Assembly (NCBI GenBank): GCA_027563935.2
Contig: CM050451.1
Location: 26,861,565 to 26,925,564, forward strand
Reading direction: 5' to 3'
DNA: 64,000 nt
Origin: Costus lasius
Taxonomy: Eukaryota > Streptophyta > Magnoliopsida > Zingiberales > Costaceae
Numbering within the stretch: the stretch's first letter is position 1; each line of letters opens with the position of its first letter. Positions 24,200-35,414 of this stretch are shown here, one piece after another. Both the position numbers and the translations under genes were made by a program. Below the pieces are notes generated by a model, which had not been told where the DNA came from, searched no databases, and worked only from the letters and a program-made list of their open reading frames with translations.

Positions 24200-25950
24200 T
24201 GGAAGACTATTTAAAGGGGAACATACCATATTAAGATATTTACCTAAAGCATAGGAAGCAAGGGTTATTACTTTTCAAGAAGCCAAAGAGATCACAAAGT
24301 TAGTTGTGGACTAACTTATTGGGTCTCCCATGACTCATAAGATTCAAAATAAAAAAAAAAATATCATATGTCAAATATGAAGAAGAACTAAAAACAAAAT
24401 CTAATATTTTGAAAGTCTCTCTTCAAGTCCATTTAAGTGGTGAAAGTGATCATGAAGAGAGATTATTTAGCTACAAATTTCAAGATACTTCTCATGAAAA
24501 AGGGCAACAATAAGAAATCCTTAAAAGATGAATCAAAATGTTTTGGAAGCAACAAATGAAAACATAAATAAAAGAGATTGTCTACTTATTAGATCATCTA
24601 ATTTGAAAGACAAGAAAAAGAAGAAAGCATTACTTGCACACTAAGGTAAAAATGAAGTCATCCAAGGATAATCAAGAAGAAAATGCTAACATATGCTTCA
24701 TGACATTAGATAGTAAGATAACTTCTAAATTTATTAGTGAATGTGAATGTTCTTACACAAAATAGAGTATGCATTCCATGAGTTATATGACAACTTTAAG
24801 AGCCCCCAAATAAATATAAAATTTTGAAAAGAACAAATAAATATAAAATTTTGAAAAGAACAAATAAATATAAAATTTTGAAAAGAACAAAAAAAAAAAA
24901 TCAAAACTATCAAATGCTTGATTAAAATTCATATATTATTGATAGTACTTTTTGTCAAAAATAGGAAAGAAAATATCCATATATTTAGTTTAAATATTAC
25001 CTAATTTTAATGTAAAGTGCTTAGCTTGCATAAAAAATTATCTTGGTTATGGCACCATGGTGTTGGGTATGTTAATTAGACTTGATTCAAAAACTCTCAA
25101 GAAAATAACTTGTGGAAGGAATTTCAATGATCAAATTTTAAAAAGATAAGTTATGTGATGCTAAGGTAAGCAAGTGAAGACATCTCTTGTATTGGAGAAA
25201 AATTTTATGCTTATATCATTATTGATGATTTTTCAAGATTTACTTGGGGTTTATTTTCTTGCTAAGAAAAATGAAACTTTAGAGTTTTACAACAAGTTCA
25301 CTAAAAAGTCTCTAATGAATATAGTTACATGATTTTAATATTTCATAGTGATCATACAATATAATTTAAAATTGATTCATTTTTAAAATTTGGAATGATT
25401 TAGGTATTTTACAAAGCTTGTCTTGCCATAGGAACTACAACAAATGAGACAATGGAAAAGAAAATTATAACTTTGCAAGAATATTGCTAGATCGCTTAGT
25501 GGAAATAGTTTACCTCAATGCTTTTATTATGAAATAGTAAATACATCTTATTATATTTTTAATCATGTTTCATTATACTTATTTTAGGAAAAAAAAACCT
25601 TTCAAACTATAGTTTAACAAATTACTACTAATTTCAATTTTTTTTTAGTTTTGGTTATAAGTGCAAATGCTGTACTTTTTAAATACAAAAGATCTATTGT
25701 GTAAGTTGATTCTAAATACAATGAAAGAATATTTCTTAGTTATTTTATCCCAGTAAGACAATTTATAATTGTAGAATCTTAATAATTGAAGAATCCATAA
25801 ATGTGATACCTATTGAATCTAGTAATATTTGAGAATTGTTAAAGAGGTTGGCTTAAATAAAAGAATAGAGAAGTTGGAACCTAAGAGCAATCACATCACT
25901 AATGAAGTACTTGAAGATGATTAAGAACTTCAAGACATGAAAGTTTAATC
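24200..25950 (+). pseudogene. Heavily decayed Copia element (gag and integrase remnants)
   Basis: Plus-strand translation with many stops. Around 24,260-24,350 a gag-like stretch contains EAKEITKLVVDELIGSLMT, typical of the UBN2 capsid region of Copia elements. Around 25,210-25,260 YIIIDDFSRFTWGLF is the start of the integrase catalytic domain (first catalytic Asp), followed by an eroded HSDH-like segment near 25,345. No LTRs or RT could be assigned. It is clearly older than the 1-8.4 kb Copia element. Confidence 0.7.
24807..24887. repeat. Tandem repeat, 27 bp x 3
   Basis: Three identical units beginning CAAATAAATATAAAATTTTG and ending AAAAGAA, followed by a poly-A run. The identity contrasts with the decay of the Copia remnant around it, so the expansion is recent. 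Confidence 0.9.
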
Positions 25951-26079
25951 CATCTTATGATCAAGTGGAGAAATTTGACTCACATCAACCTCTTTTAAAA
26001 GAATACAAGTTCTTAATAAATCATCTAATGGAAGCAAATATTTGGGCACAACAAAAGCCACAATGAGATATCCCTCTAC

Positions 26080-26463
26080 TAGGGGTGTGTGGAAAAACCA
26101 TTGAAACCGTCGAACCGCAGATAATTGAACTGATTTCCCAGTTAACCAAACTGAATGGTCCCTTAACCAGTCGGTTTTTCTACCCAGTGATCGGTTACCG
26201 GTTCAATTATGGTTCGAGAGTTGGCCGAACTGCCTGTTAACCAACCCAATTGGTATATATTATATTTTAAAATAAAATATTTTTTTTTATATAAAAATAA
26301 ATATTTTATTTAAAAATAATTATATTTATATAATCGATCAAACTAGTTAAACATTCAAAATCACGCTTAACCAAAAATCAGCAGTTAACCGAAAATCAGT
26401 GATTAATCAAAATTATTCATATTTATTTATCTTAAATTAATTTATAATTTTAAATTATTATAT

Positions 26464-26529
<66 letters not shown>

Positions 26530-26693
26530 GTATAAAATATAGTTAACTAAAAATCGACTATTAGCCATACAGAAAAATCGGTTAATTGGTTCGACTGGTT
26601 CGGGATCGGTTTGCACTTTTTCTGATCTGATAGGTTTAGTTCAGTTCAGAAAACTGGTGCACGATTTAGTTAACCAAACCGTGAACACCCCTA
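26080..26693. mobile_element. hAT-type MITE with 8-bp target duplication
   Basis: Ends are TAGGGGTGT and ACACCCCTA (perfect 9-bp inverse). Flanks are CCCTCTAC (26,072-26,079) and CCCTCTAG (26,694-26,701), an 8-bp duplication with one mismatch, as expected for hAT transposition. The 614-bp interior is non-coding with inverted AACCGGTT-like words and a long TA run at about 26,458-26,524. Confidence 0.85.
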
Positions 26694-26819
26694 CCCTCTA
26701 GGGCCATGATCCCTCTACAACCAATCTACTAATTGATGCAAAATGAAACAATAATTGGAAGAGCACTCGGCAACTATTGCTAGTCTCATGCCCAGAATTA
26801 TGCTAATAAAATTTTAATA

Positions 26820-28068
26820 AATTTTACACGTGAGTCAACGCTTGACTCGCACCAAAGCACACCCACGTAGGAGGTAAGCGGCCGAACTGTAGATCTAGAT
26901 GCGACAGGCAGGAGTACGTCCCCGACGCTCTCCTTAGCCTATCTCGGATGACCACCTGTTTGCTCGTCTCAATGAGTTGGAGACCGCCACGTGTCTGCCA
27001 AGGACCGCTACATGAACCAACTCCAAGGTCCACCTAAGTACATCACCTGAAACTAGACGCCGGCGCAGTGCGCGTACGAGTCTGGTACACCGAAAAGTAA
27101 CAAAACCGCACACAGGCGGTGACACACACACATGTGTAAAAATGCGACGTCATGCAGGACGCCGAGCACACGCCCTAACTCCGATCAGACCGCACGCAGG
27201 TGGTCAGACTAACCCACTCACCCAAAAGGGAATTCTTGCAAACGTTCAACATAAACAAACCGACAAACGCCGGATTACATCACACAAGGCCAGCGCACTT
27301 CACCGGAGTGCAGAGAGTGGTGAGGAAACGACGACCAAGAATGACAACTCGGCCGGGAGCGTGAAGCTCAAGGAACCGGAGAGAGGAAGATGCCGGCCGA
27401 GGATAGCTAATCGATCGGGAACGGGAACCACGTCCGAAACTTGCTAGAGGCGCGTGCACAAAAATCAAGGTAGCAGATCGGAAGCTGAAGCTCGCTAAAG
27501 ACCCACCTAAGGCTGGCCAGAGCACTGTCCGCCCGAGCCCAATCTCGCCAGAGCCACAGGTAGCGCCGGTGAACTCACTAATGTTTGCCGGATGCCAACC
27601 AAAGAGGAGTCGCACCCCTCTTCACCGGACTACACCGGAACCGCAGGAGATGCCGGCGAACCCTTCGCCGAACATCACCAAGGAGGTGAGTCAAAGCTCC
27701 CAGCCTCGCGGCCACCCACATTGTCGCCGAAAATGGGGAGAAGGAGGAGGACGCGGCGAAGGGAAGAAACACGAGTCGGCCACACTCGCCAACAGAAAAC
27801 TACCCACCGGACGGAGCCAGAGCAGGAGGAGGAAGAGGCATACCTCGGTGGACATGCGTCCGCCGACTCCATCACCGGCGACGCCGAAGAGATAGGAGGA
27901 GGAAGGAAAGGGGACACCACCCCTTTTGCCCTACTACGTATCGTACCACCGCACCCAACCCACCGGGAAGCTGTAGGAGTCGTCACCGCCACCGGAAACC
28001 TCGCTGGAAGCCTCTCGACGGCTAGGGAGGAAGATCGAGGGAGAAGGGAGAGATCGGCTGTTGCCGAC
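26820..28068. other. GC-rich stretch, unassigned
   Basis: Sharply GC-richer than its surroundings, with overlapping open frames on both strands (the longest about 150 codons on either strand at 27.6-28.1 kb). None shows a domain. The frames look like a by-product of few AT-rich stops. It ends abruptly at the start of an LTR (28,069). It may be an LTR or leader of an unplaced gypsy element, or an exon-rich host piece; I cannot decide. Confidence 0.35.
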
Positions 28069-29575
28069 TGATACGCACTGCAAGTGCACGGTTTTATCAA
28101 AGTAATATAAAAGATTGTCGATCCCACAGGGAGCTAGGTCAAATATCAACTATTGTAATATTTAGAAGCTAAGCAATCCTATTTTTTGTATTTTGAGAAT
28201 AAAGTAAACTAACTCAACTATAAATAAAATAGGAAAAGTAACTATAAAAATATGAAGGGTGTCTAATTGAGAGATATTAAGACTACGAAATTCACCACAT
28301 TAACTGATCTATCTGAACTGGAATTTAGTTGACGCATGAGTTTATCATTTTATATAAGGAATCTTTCCTAAGTTACAGGATGCCCCCTCTCGGTCATACA
28401 CCCTGGTGCTTATCCGAAACAGTCTCCTACTCTCGCGATGGATCGTTCCAGATAAACCCAATGAGTTCTATGAAATGTTGCCCTCGAGCAAAAACCAAGC
28501 ACTCTCGTGTCATGGATTCACAAGTTTTACCTAGGGGTTCCACCGCCACGATCCTCCTCTCGGTATGAATCGCGTCAGCTAATACACAACATTCCTTAAT
28601 CAAGGTAATATTATGAAATAAGCACAACTAAATAAAATATGCTTAGATAAGACTCAAAACATCAACAAAGTTTAGTTCATACAATAGATCAAGTCAAAGG
28701 GCTTCATCTGAGCCCCAAATAAAGATTTACGCTATAAAAGTCATACAAATCCGCACAAATCTCGCAAATCGATAAAGAAAACTAGAAACAAAGATTAAGG
28801 GGAGGTAGGAGAAGATGATGCAAACGTTTTCTCCAAGTTTGGTAAAGATTCGTCGCGAAATCGCCCCAAAATCCTCTTCAGAAAGCCCTTGTCGCCGGTC
28901 CACTCGCCCTAGCCACTTCATCCGTCAATTGCTCTCCAAATATGGAACGAAAAAGAGGGCTTTTCTACCCAAAAGATTCGCCTCCTCTTAGTTTTCCAAA
29001 ACATTTTTTTGCCTTTTTGGATTTTTTTAGGGCCCGAAATCGAAGAAAAACCGAGTGAAGGTTGGACTGCCCAGTTACGATCACGGGTGAACCCTACCGG
29101 GTTCACCAGGTGGTGAAGTTTACTATAGAGTTTTTTTTCGGGTAAGAATCACCGGTGAACCCCATGGGGTTCACCTACCAGTGAAGTGCACTGTACATTT
29201 ATGAGAAAACTCCCTCTAAGAGAATCACGGGTGAACCCTGCCGGGTTCACCAGGTGGTGAAGTCTTTTGTGAACTTTCAGACATAAGGTGAAAGCACCGG
29301 TGAACCCCACGGGGTTCACCTGGCCGTATTTTTCAAAGTAGCTCGGATTGAGCCCAAATTTGACGTACAACTTCATCTTCACGTAAGGAACCATCCCATG
29401 ACTTTAGAATCTTCAAAATACTTTAAAATTTGGTGATTTTACCTGAAAAAATGAGAAAAAGTGAAGATTCCGAAGCAATCAAGTAAATAAGCCTAAAAAT
29501 TACATAAAAGCACTAGAATATGCTTATTTTGAGATAAAATAATATTAGAAAATACTACCAAAATACAAGGCATCA
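28069..29575 (-). repeat. Athila-like LTR, 1,507 bp (3' LTR)
   Basis: On the minus strand it runs from TGATGCCTTG (29,575) to GCGTATCA (28,069), with TG...CA ends. A polypurine tract adjoins at 29,576. A second, partial copy starts at 30,355. The LTR carries four palindromes of the form GGTGAACCC-N4-GGGTTCACC at 29,086, 29,154, 29,230 and 29,299. Confidence 0.8.
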
Positions 29576-29590
29576 AATACCCCCAGACTT
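29576..29590 (-). other. Polypurine tract of the Athila-like element
   Basis: Minus strand GTCTGGGGGTATT directly precedes the TGATGCC start of the 3' LTR. Confidence 0.7.
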
Positions 29591-30354
29591 AAATATTTGC
29601 TTGTCCTCAAACAATAAAATAATATGAAACACATAACAGGAATAAAAGAAGTTATTCAAGTTGAAAGTATACAACACAGTCAGATATTTCCATGAGCTAA
29701 CCATGATCCAGTTTGAGAAATCAGATGATGAGTCTATTAACAAGAATTGAATCAAGCAGGCCCCACAATCTTTAAATGATAAGACATTTAGCTATGAGCA
29801 TACAAAGAATCCAGTCTAGCATACATACTATATTCACCAATTCAATTAATCCAAAATCAAATGTTGAGGGTTAGACATAAATGTGTTATTGCAAGATAAA
29901 CTTTATCACCTCTTATTTTATTTAGGTAGTAAGACAAGTTACCAAACTGATGGTAATCTCTCTTTTTTTTTTGACTTCAACTCATGTCTTTGGTACCATT
30001 ACCAATTTTTCGCAGTGCCAAGTAGAGGAGTCTTTTGACTTCAACTTATATCTTCGGTACCACTGCCAATTTTTTGCAGTGCCAAGTAGAGGAGTCTTTT
30101 TTTATTCCTTTTTTAATCACACTTGTGATCATCACCCAACAGATAATATGGTATCATCGAATGAATGAACAAGTCTATATGTTTCAATAGAAACATATGT
30201 ATGCTACTAGCATGCCATCCTTAATCAATTTCAGATGCGTGACCCATCGATTCAACATTCTCAAACATTCCAATCAAAAGATTTCAGAAGCTTAGAACAA
30301 TTGGATAGGATCATAAAAGATATCACGACCAGGTGGTGCATTTAGATATCATAC
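29591..30354 (-). mobile_element. Remnant internal region, non-coding, with a 2-copy tandem repeat
   Basis: Only the 3' part of the interior remains: there is no gag, pol or primer site next to the second LTR. At about 29,968-30,100 two copies of a roughly 66-bp unit (GACTTCAACT, GGTACCA and GCAGTGCCAAGTAGAGGAGTC) follow each other. Confidence 0.6.
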
Positions 30355-31243
30355 TAATACGCCCCGCAAGCACACGGTGTTATCGAAGTAATATAAAAGA
30401 TTATCGATCCCACAGAGAGCTAGGTTAAGTACCAACTATTCTGATATTTAGAACTAAGCAATCCAATTTTTTGTGTTTTGGAAATAAAGTAAAGTAATTC
30501 AACTATAAATAAAATAGGAAAAACAACGATAAAAATATGAAGGGTGTCTAATTGAGAGATATTAGGACTACGGAATTCACCACATTAACTGATCTATCTG
30601 AACTGGAATTTAGTTGATGCATGAGTTTATCATTTTACATAAGGAATCTTTCCTAAGTTACAGGATGCCTCCTTTTGGTGGTACACCCTGGTGCTTATCC
30701 GGAACGGTTTCCTACTCTCGCGGTAGATTGTTCCAGATAAACCCAATGAGTTCTATGAAAAATTATGTTGCCCTCGAGCGAAAACTAAGCACTCTCATGT
30801 CATGGATTCACAAGTTTTACCTAGGGGTTCCACCGCCACGATCCTCCTCTCGGTATAAATTGTGTCGGCTAACGCACAATATTACTTGATCAAGGTAATA
30901 TTATGAAATAAGCACAACTAAATAAAATATGCTCAGATAAGACTCAAATCATCAGGAAAGTTTAGTTCATACAATAGATCAAGTCAAAGGGTTTCATCCG
31001 AGCCCCAAATAAAGATTTACGCTATAAAAGCCATACAAATATCTCAAATCAACAAAGAAAACTAGAAACAAAGACTAAGGAGAGGCAGGAGAAGATGATG
31101 CAAACGTTTCCTCCAAGTTTGGTAAAGATCCGTCGCGAAATCGCCCCAAAATCCTCTCCGAAAAGCCCTTGTCCCGGTCCACTCGCCCTAGCCGATTCGT
31201 CCGTCAATTGCTCTCCAAATATGGAACGAAAAAGAGGGCTTTT
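30355..31243 (-). repeat. Second LTR copy, truncated
   Basis: Aligns to 28,069-28,960 of the first LTR with scattered substitutions. It stops abruptly after GAGGGCTTTT at 31,243, where a gypsy fragment in the opposite orientation begins. Confidence 0.8.
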
Positions 31244-31404
31244 GATTCAGGGGCATCCAAGGCACTACGCCAATCCAAGCGCACTAAGAAGCCACCAATC
31301 AGATATGGATATCCAGTTTGACATCTTGTTGGAAATTGTTGTTGCACTTTACTTTTGTTTGGAAACTTGCTGTTTACTTTCATGTTCTAGAATAGGAGTA
31401 GTGA
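31244..31404 (+). mobile_element. Fragment of a gypsy 3' pol end
   Basis: Nearly identical to 45,911-46,072 of the plus-strand gypsy element (shared GGGGCATCCAAGGCACTACG and GACATCTTGTTGGAAATTG). It is joined to the truncated LTR on its left and to another gypsy LTR on its right. Confidence 0.85.
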
Positions 31405-32173
31405 TGTAGCGTCTAATAGGAGGGAGGGTCCTTATGCCGTACTCTAGGGTTGTTACACGATGCACGTAAAACGAGAGAGAGTCGTGAGATGAGGGAAGAA
31501 GAAACGCTTTGGAAAGTGCAGGAAAACTGATAGAAAACACGACGAAACAGCGGCGAATTCGATCAGGCAACACAAATGCGAATGAGAAGCGACGGCACCC
31601 AACTATTTAACGCAACACACTAACCTTGCAGCAATTTAAAAGCATTCCTTGCAGCTCTCTAGCGCATTTTAAGCTCAGCCACGCGGGGGACAGCGAGTGC
31701 GTAGGGGTTCAACTCGCCCGCCTTGAGGGCTGAAACAAACCAAAGAAACAAGAGAACCGACCACGCTCCGACGTGCGGACTGGCGTGGGTGAAGATGAAA
31801 GGGGAAAAACCAGTTTGTTATCAAAGCAAGAAGGAGAAAACAGGCGAACCTGACCCACCGGAAGGTGGGATTTACTTCAAAACGGAAGAGGAAACAACTT
31901 GGAATTGAAGAGACGTCTTCGACCCGAACAACGATGAAGGCGAGGCTCCTGCTCATCTTCACACAGTGCTGGCGACTTCTAAGCTCACTAGGAGAACTCT
32001 CTACACCAAAGAGAACTGAGGAGGAATGCTGACCAACCCCTCTCTTTTATAAGATAAGGAGGGGGAACAAGACAAGGGGACAACATCCTAACAAACTAAC
32101 TACCAAAAAGTGGTCAAGCTGCCACATAAAACAAGAAAGCATAGAATCCTACCAACTACCAACTATTCCTACA
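31405..32173 (-). repeat. Probable 3' LTR of the minus-strand gypsy element (769 bp)
   Basis: Boundaries were inferred from the inverse ends TGTAG and CTACA (plus strand TGTAGCG at 31,405 and TTCCTACA ending 32,173). A purine-rich stretch follows on the element's upstream side and then the pol tail. No second copy is in the window because the element's 5' end is missing, so this call rests on position and ends only. Confidence 0.5.
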
Positions 32174-32223
32174 AGGGGCGCAGGTCCTTGGTCCTTCAGC
32201 GTACGCATCTTAGCGGAGATGGT

Positions 32224-32535
32224 TTAGACGCGCTCCAAGCACATCGCGATAAAACAGCAAAACTTTGAAGTCGTGGGCTGGGCTACCACCGTCGCGGCTC
32301 GATCTTGGGCCGTGTTACTAATGAGATTGAGTGGCCCACTTGGAGTTGGATCCTCAGGGGGTTGGCTTGGAACACCCTTGGGCTGCACTATGCTGGTGTG
32401 TATGGAAAGAGGACTAATGACTCCCAAGAAGTGATCCGGGGGCTTACTTTGGCGTTGGGATCGTCGGATTTCCACGTTGTTGGGTTCCTTTGGGTCATCA
32501 TTGGGTGGAGCAACATGGTAGGGAGGGCGATGCAC
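32224..32535 (-). pseudogene. C-terminal tail of gypsy pol
   Basis: Minus-strand frame containing EIRRSQRQSKPPDHFLGVI. The same kind of basic tail closes the related plus-strand element (RRSKRTKKPPIRYGYPV near 45,950). It lies beyond the repeat array and just before the LTR, so it is the end of the polyprotein in a shifted frame. Confidence 0.6.
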
Positions 32536-32579
32536 GTCTAAGTGGGGTCATTGGGGCTGTAACGAGTCGTCAGGGGCGA

Positions 32580-33040
32580 ACACGGCCTGGCCGTGATGGC
32601 GAGCACGGCCGTGTTCAGAGTCGCCGTGATCCATAGAATCGAGCACGGCCTGCCCGTGCTTGGAGTCACGCCCGTGCTTGGCGTCGTCAAAATCCACAGA
32701 GGTGGGCACGACTTGCCCGTGCTTGGCGTCGTCGAAATCCACAGAGGCGGGCACAGCTCGCCCGTGCTTGGAGTCACGCCCATGCTTGGCATCATCAAAA
32801 TCCATAGAGGCGGGCACGGCTTGCCCGTGCTTGGCGTCACGCCCGTGTTTGGCGTAATCGAAATCCACAAAGGTGGGCACGGCTTGCCCGTGCTTGGAGT
32901 CACGCCCGTGCTTGGCGTCATTGAAATCCACAGATGCGGGCACGGCTTGCCCGTGCTTGGAGTCACGCCCGTGCTCGGTGTTCGCATCTTCAGGCGACCG
33001 TGTCACGGCCGTGATGGGGCGCACTGCCTGGCCGTGTCGG
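32580..33040 (-). repeat. Tandem palindromic repeat inside the 3' end of gypsy pol
   Basis: About six to seven units of roughly 40-63 bp. The core contains GCACGG-CTTG-CCCGTGC (plus strand), an inverted repeat with a 4-base loop, separated by TCGTCAAAATCCACAGAGG-like spacers. On the element's strand one frame reads as repeats of HGRDSKHGQAVPASVDF. The array begins where the integrase C-terminal region stops (about 33,040) and ends before the basic tail. Confidence 0.85.
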
Positions 33041-35371
33041 GATCTGGGGAACTCTGACTTGGGTGATATTTCCAGGGAAAATTCCTGGGGTCCTGGGGGG
33101 TTCTCCCCAAGTATCTTTTGGAGGGGTTGGGCCACCCTCAAGTGTGTTCATAGGCCCGTTTGCTCCTGCATCAGCTTCCGCTGCGTATTCTGATGAGTTC
33201 TCCTCCGGAGAACTAGGAGGCAGCGGGTCATCGGGGTCGGATGGCGTTTCTAACGGACCGTGGAAAGGGAAGATGTCCACCACGTTGAAGACGGGGTGAA
33301 TCCCCATGTCCTCGGGTAAGTCCAGCTCGTAGGCGTTGGAGCCAATCCTGCGCACAACCGCATCGGGCCCCATATAGCGTGGCTGAAGCTTAAAATGTGC
33401 TCTGCTCGATAGACGCTCGGGGTGGACACGCACCCTCACCAGCTCACCTACAAAAAAATGGCGTGGCCTACGATGCTCGTTGGCCTTCATTGCATTGTGA
33501 GTGTTGCCTAGAAAGATACGATGCCGAACCTCATCATGCAAACTAGCGATGTGCTGGGCGAAGGAGTATGCATGCGGGGAGATGTGGGATGCCATGGGGA
33601 GGTCATGCAGGTCTATAGGTTTACGCGGCTGGTGGCCCGTGACAATCTGGAAGGGACTAAGACCCGTAGACCTATTAGAAGCACTATTGTACGCGAACTC
33701 GGCCATGGGTAGGATGGAATCCCAAGACCTCGGATGGTCCCCGATGAGACAACGGAGAAGATTGCCCAAACTGCGGTTAACGACCTCGGTTTGCCCATCG
33801 GTTTGGGGATGATAGGCCGTGGAAAATTTCAGAGTGGTGCCCAAGAGGGCCCATAGTGAGCGCCAGAAGTGGCTCACAAAATGTGTGTCGTGGTCGAACA
33901 CGATGGTGGAGGGAAGACCATGGAGACGCACAACCTCTCGGACAAAGAGATGGGCGACGTGAGAAGCGTCCGCTGTGCGCAAACAAGGGATAAAATGGGC
34001 CATCTTTGAAAATCGATCAACAACGACGTAGATCGAGTCAAAGCGGGAGGAGGTCCGAGGCAACACAAGGACAAAGTCCATACTCAGGTCGTCGCGCCAC
34101 GGGCCACTAGCCATTGGCAAAGGGGTATAGAGACCCGTGTTCGAGGGGCGGGGTTTGGACAATTGGCACGTACCGCAATGGTGCACAATGCGCTCAACAT
34201 CCTTACGGAGGGAGGGCCAAAAGAGGTGTTCCTCTGCCATTTCAAGGGTCTTGTCGCGGCCATGATGGCCAGTGATGCCACCCGCATGAAGCTCGAGCAA
34301 AAGATGATCTCGAAGCGAAGAACGGGGAATGCACAAGCGATTCCCCAAGAAGAGATAACCTTCGCACAAGTGGTAGGGGGAGTCGGGGTCGGTGGACTCG
34401 GTCAACATGGCGTAGATGGTGCCAAAATCAGAGCAAGTGGCATACTCGTCTTTGACATGGTCAAAAGTATTGATGCGAGTGCGCATTATGCACAAGAGGG
34501 TTCGGACGCGACTCAGGGCATCCGCGACGACATTCTCCCTACCTGCCTTGTGGTTGATCACGAAGGAGTACTGTTGGAGGTACTCGACCCACTTGGCATG
34601 GCGGGCGCCCAACTTCTTTTGGGCATTAAGGAAGGAAAGGGCCTGATGGTCACTGTATAATATGAATTCGCGATGGAGGAGGTAATGCCTCCATTGCCGA
34701 AGGGATTGAACAATCGCGTAGAATTCCTTATCATACGTAGAATAACGCTGGCAAACAGCGTTCAATTTCTCGCTAAAGAAGGCAACGGGATGGCCCTCCT
34801 GACTAAGGGAGCCACCGATGCCAGAACCGGAAGCATCGCACGCGACCTCGAAGACCTTTGAAAAGTCAGGGAGGCGCAAAATAGGAGCGGTGGTCAGGGC
34901 GTCCTTAAACGTGTCAAAAGCTCGTTGAGTGGCAGGGGTCCACTCAAACTCGTTCTTAGAAAGGCGCTGGGTTAAGGGTGTAGCGATGGTGCTGAATCCA
35001 CGGATGAACCGGCGGTAGAATCCCGCAAGGCCCAAGAAACTGCGAACCTCAGTCACGGTGCGAGGTTCGGGCCAATGCCCGATGGCCTCGACCTTCGCAG
35101 GGTCAACAGACTGCCCTTGGTCAGAGACGATATACCCAAGGAAATACACCCTGGTGGTTAGGAAGGAGTACTTCTTCATGTTAAGGAAGAGGCGCTCCTT
35201 GCGCAGGAGGTCAAAAGTGGAGCGGAGATGCTCCAGGTGTTCATCCCGGGTCCGACTAAAGATTAGAATGTCGTCGAAGTAGACGACCAAAAACTTGCCC
35301 ATGTAGGGCCGGAGGACTTGACTCATCAAGCGCATAAACGTGGACGGGGCATTGGACAACCCAAATGGCAT
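32990..35371 (-). pseudogene. Ty3/gypsy pol: RT, RNase H and integrase (793 codons)
   Basis: Reverse transcriptase, RNase H and integrase of a chromovirus-like gypsy element. It opens at MPFGLSNAPSTF (RT thumb side), then YFDDILIFS (RT catalytic Asp pair), ACDASGSGIGG and YSDHQALSFL (RNase H). The integrase has its zinc finger (H in ELHAGGITGHHGRDKT, C in HHCGTCQ). Catalytic Asp, Asp and Glu appear in SMDFV, VFDHDTHF and DGQTEVVNRSL. A GPY/F-like module (YMGPDAVVRRIGSNAYELDL) follows. All catalytic residues seem present, making this the best-preserved pol in the window. It is separated from its upstream half only by the nonsense codon at 35,415-35,417. Confidence 0.92.
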
Positions 35372-35414
35372 GACAAGCCACTCGTAAAGACCGTCGTTGG
35401 TCTTAAACGTGGTT

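Noticed and set aside
26458..26524. Long TA run considered as an origin or unstable site
   Set aside because: It is a simple TA microsatellite inside the hAT MITE; nothing further supports a special role.
29149..29394. Minus-strand frame with repeated NPVGFTG / NPAGFTR
   Set aside because: It reads through the LTR palindromes, and its repeats follow from the DNA repeat; no coding evidence.
32593..33057. Plus-strand 154-codon repeat frame with LPVLGVTPVLGV
   Set aside because: It is the opposite-strand reading of the palindromic array; the array belongs to the minus-strand pol, so the frame is a by-product.
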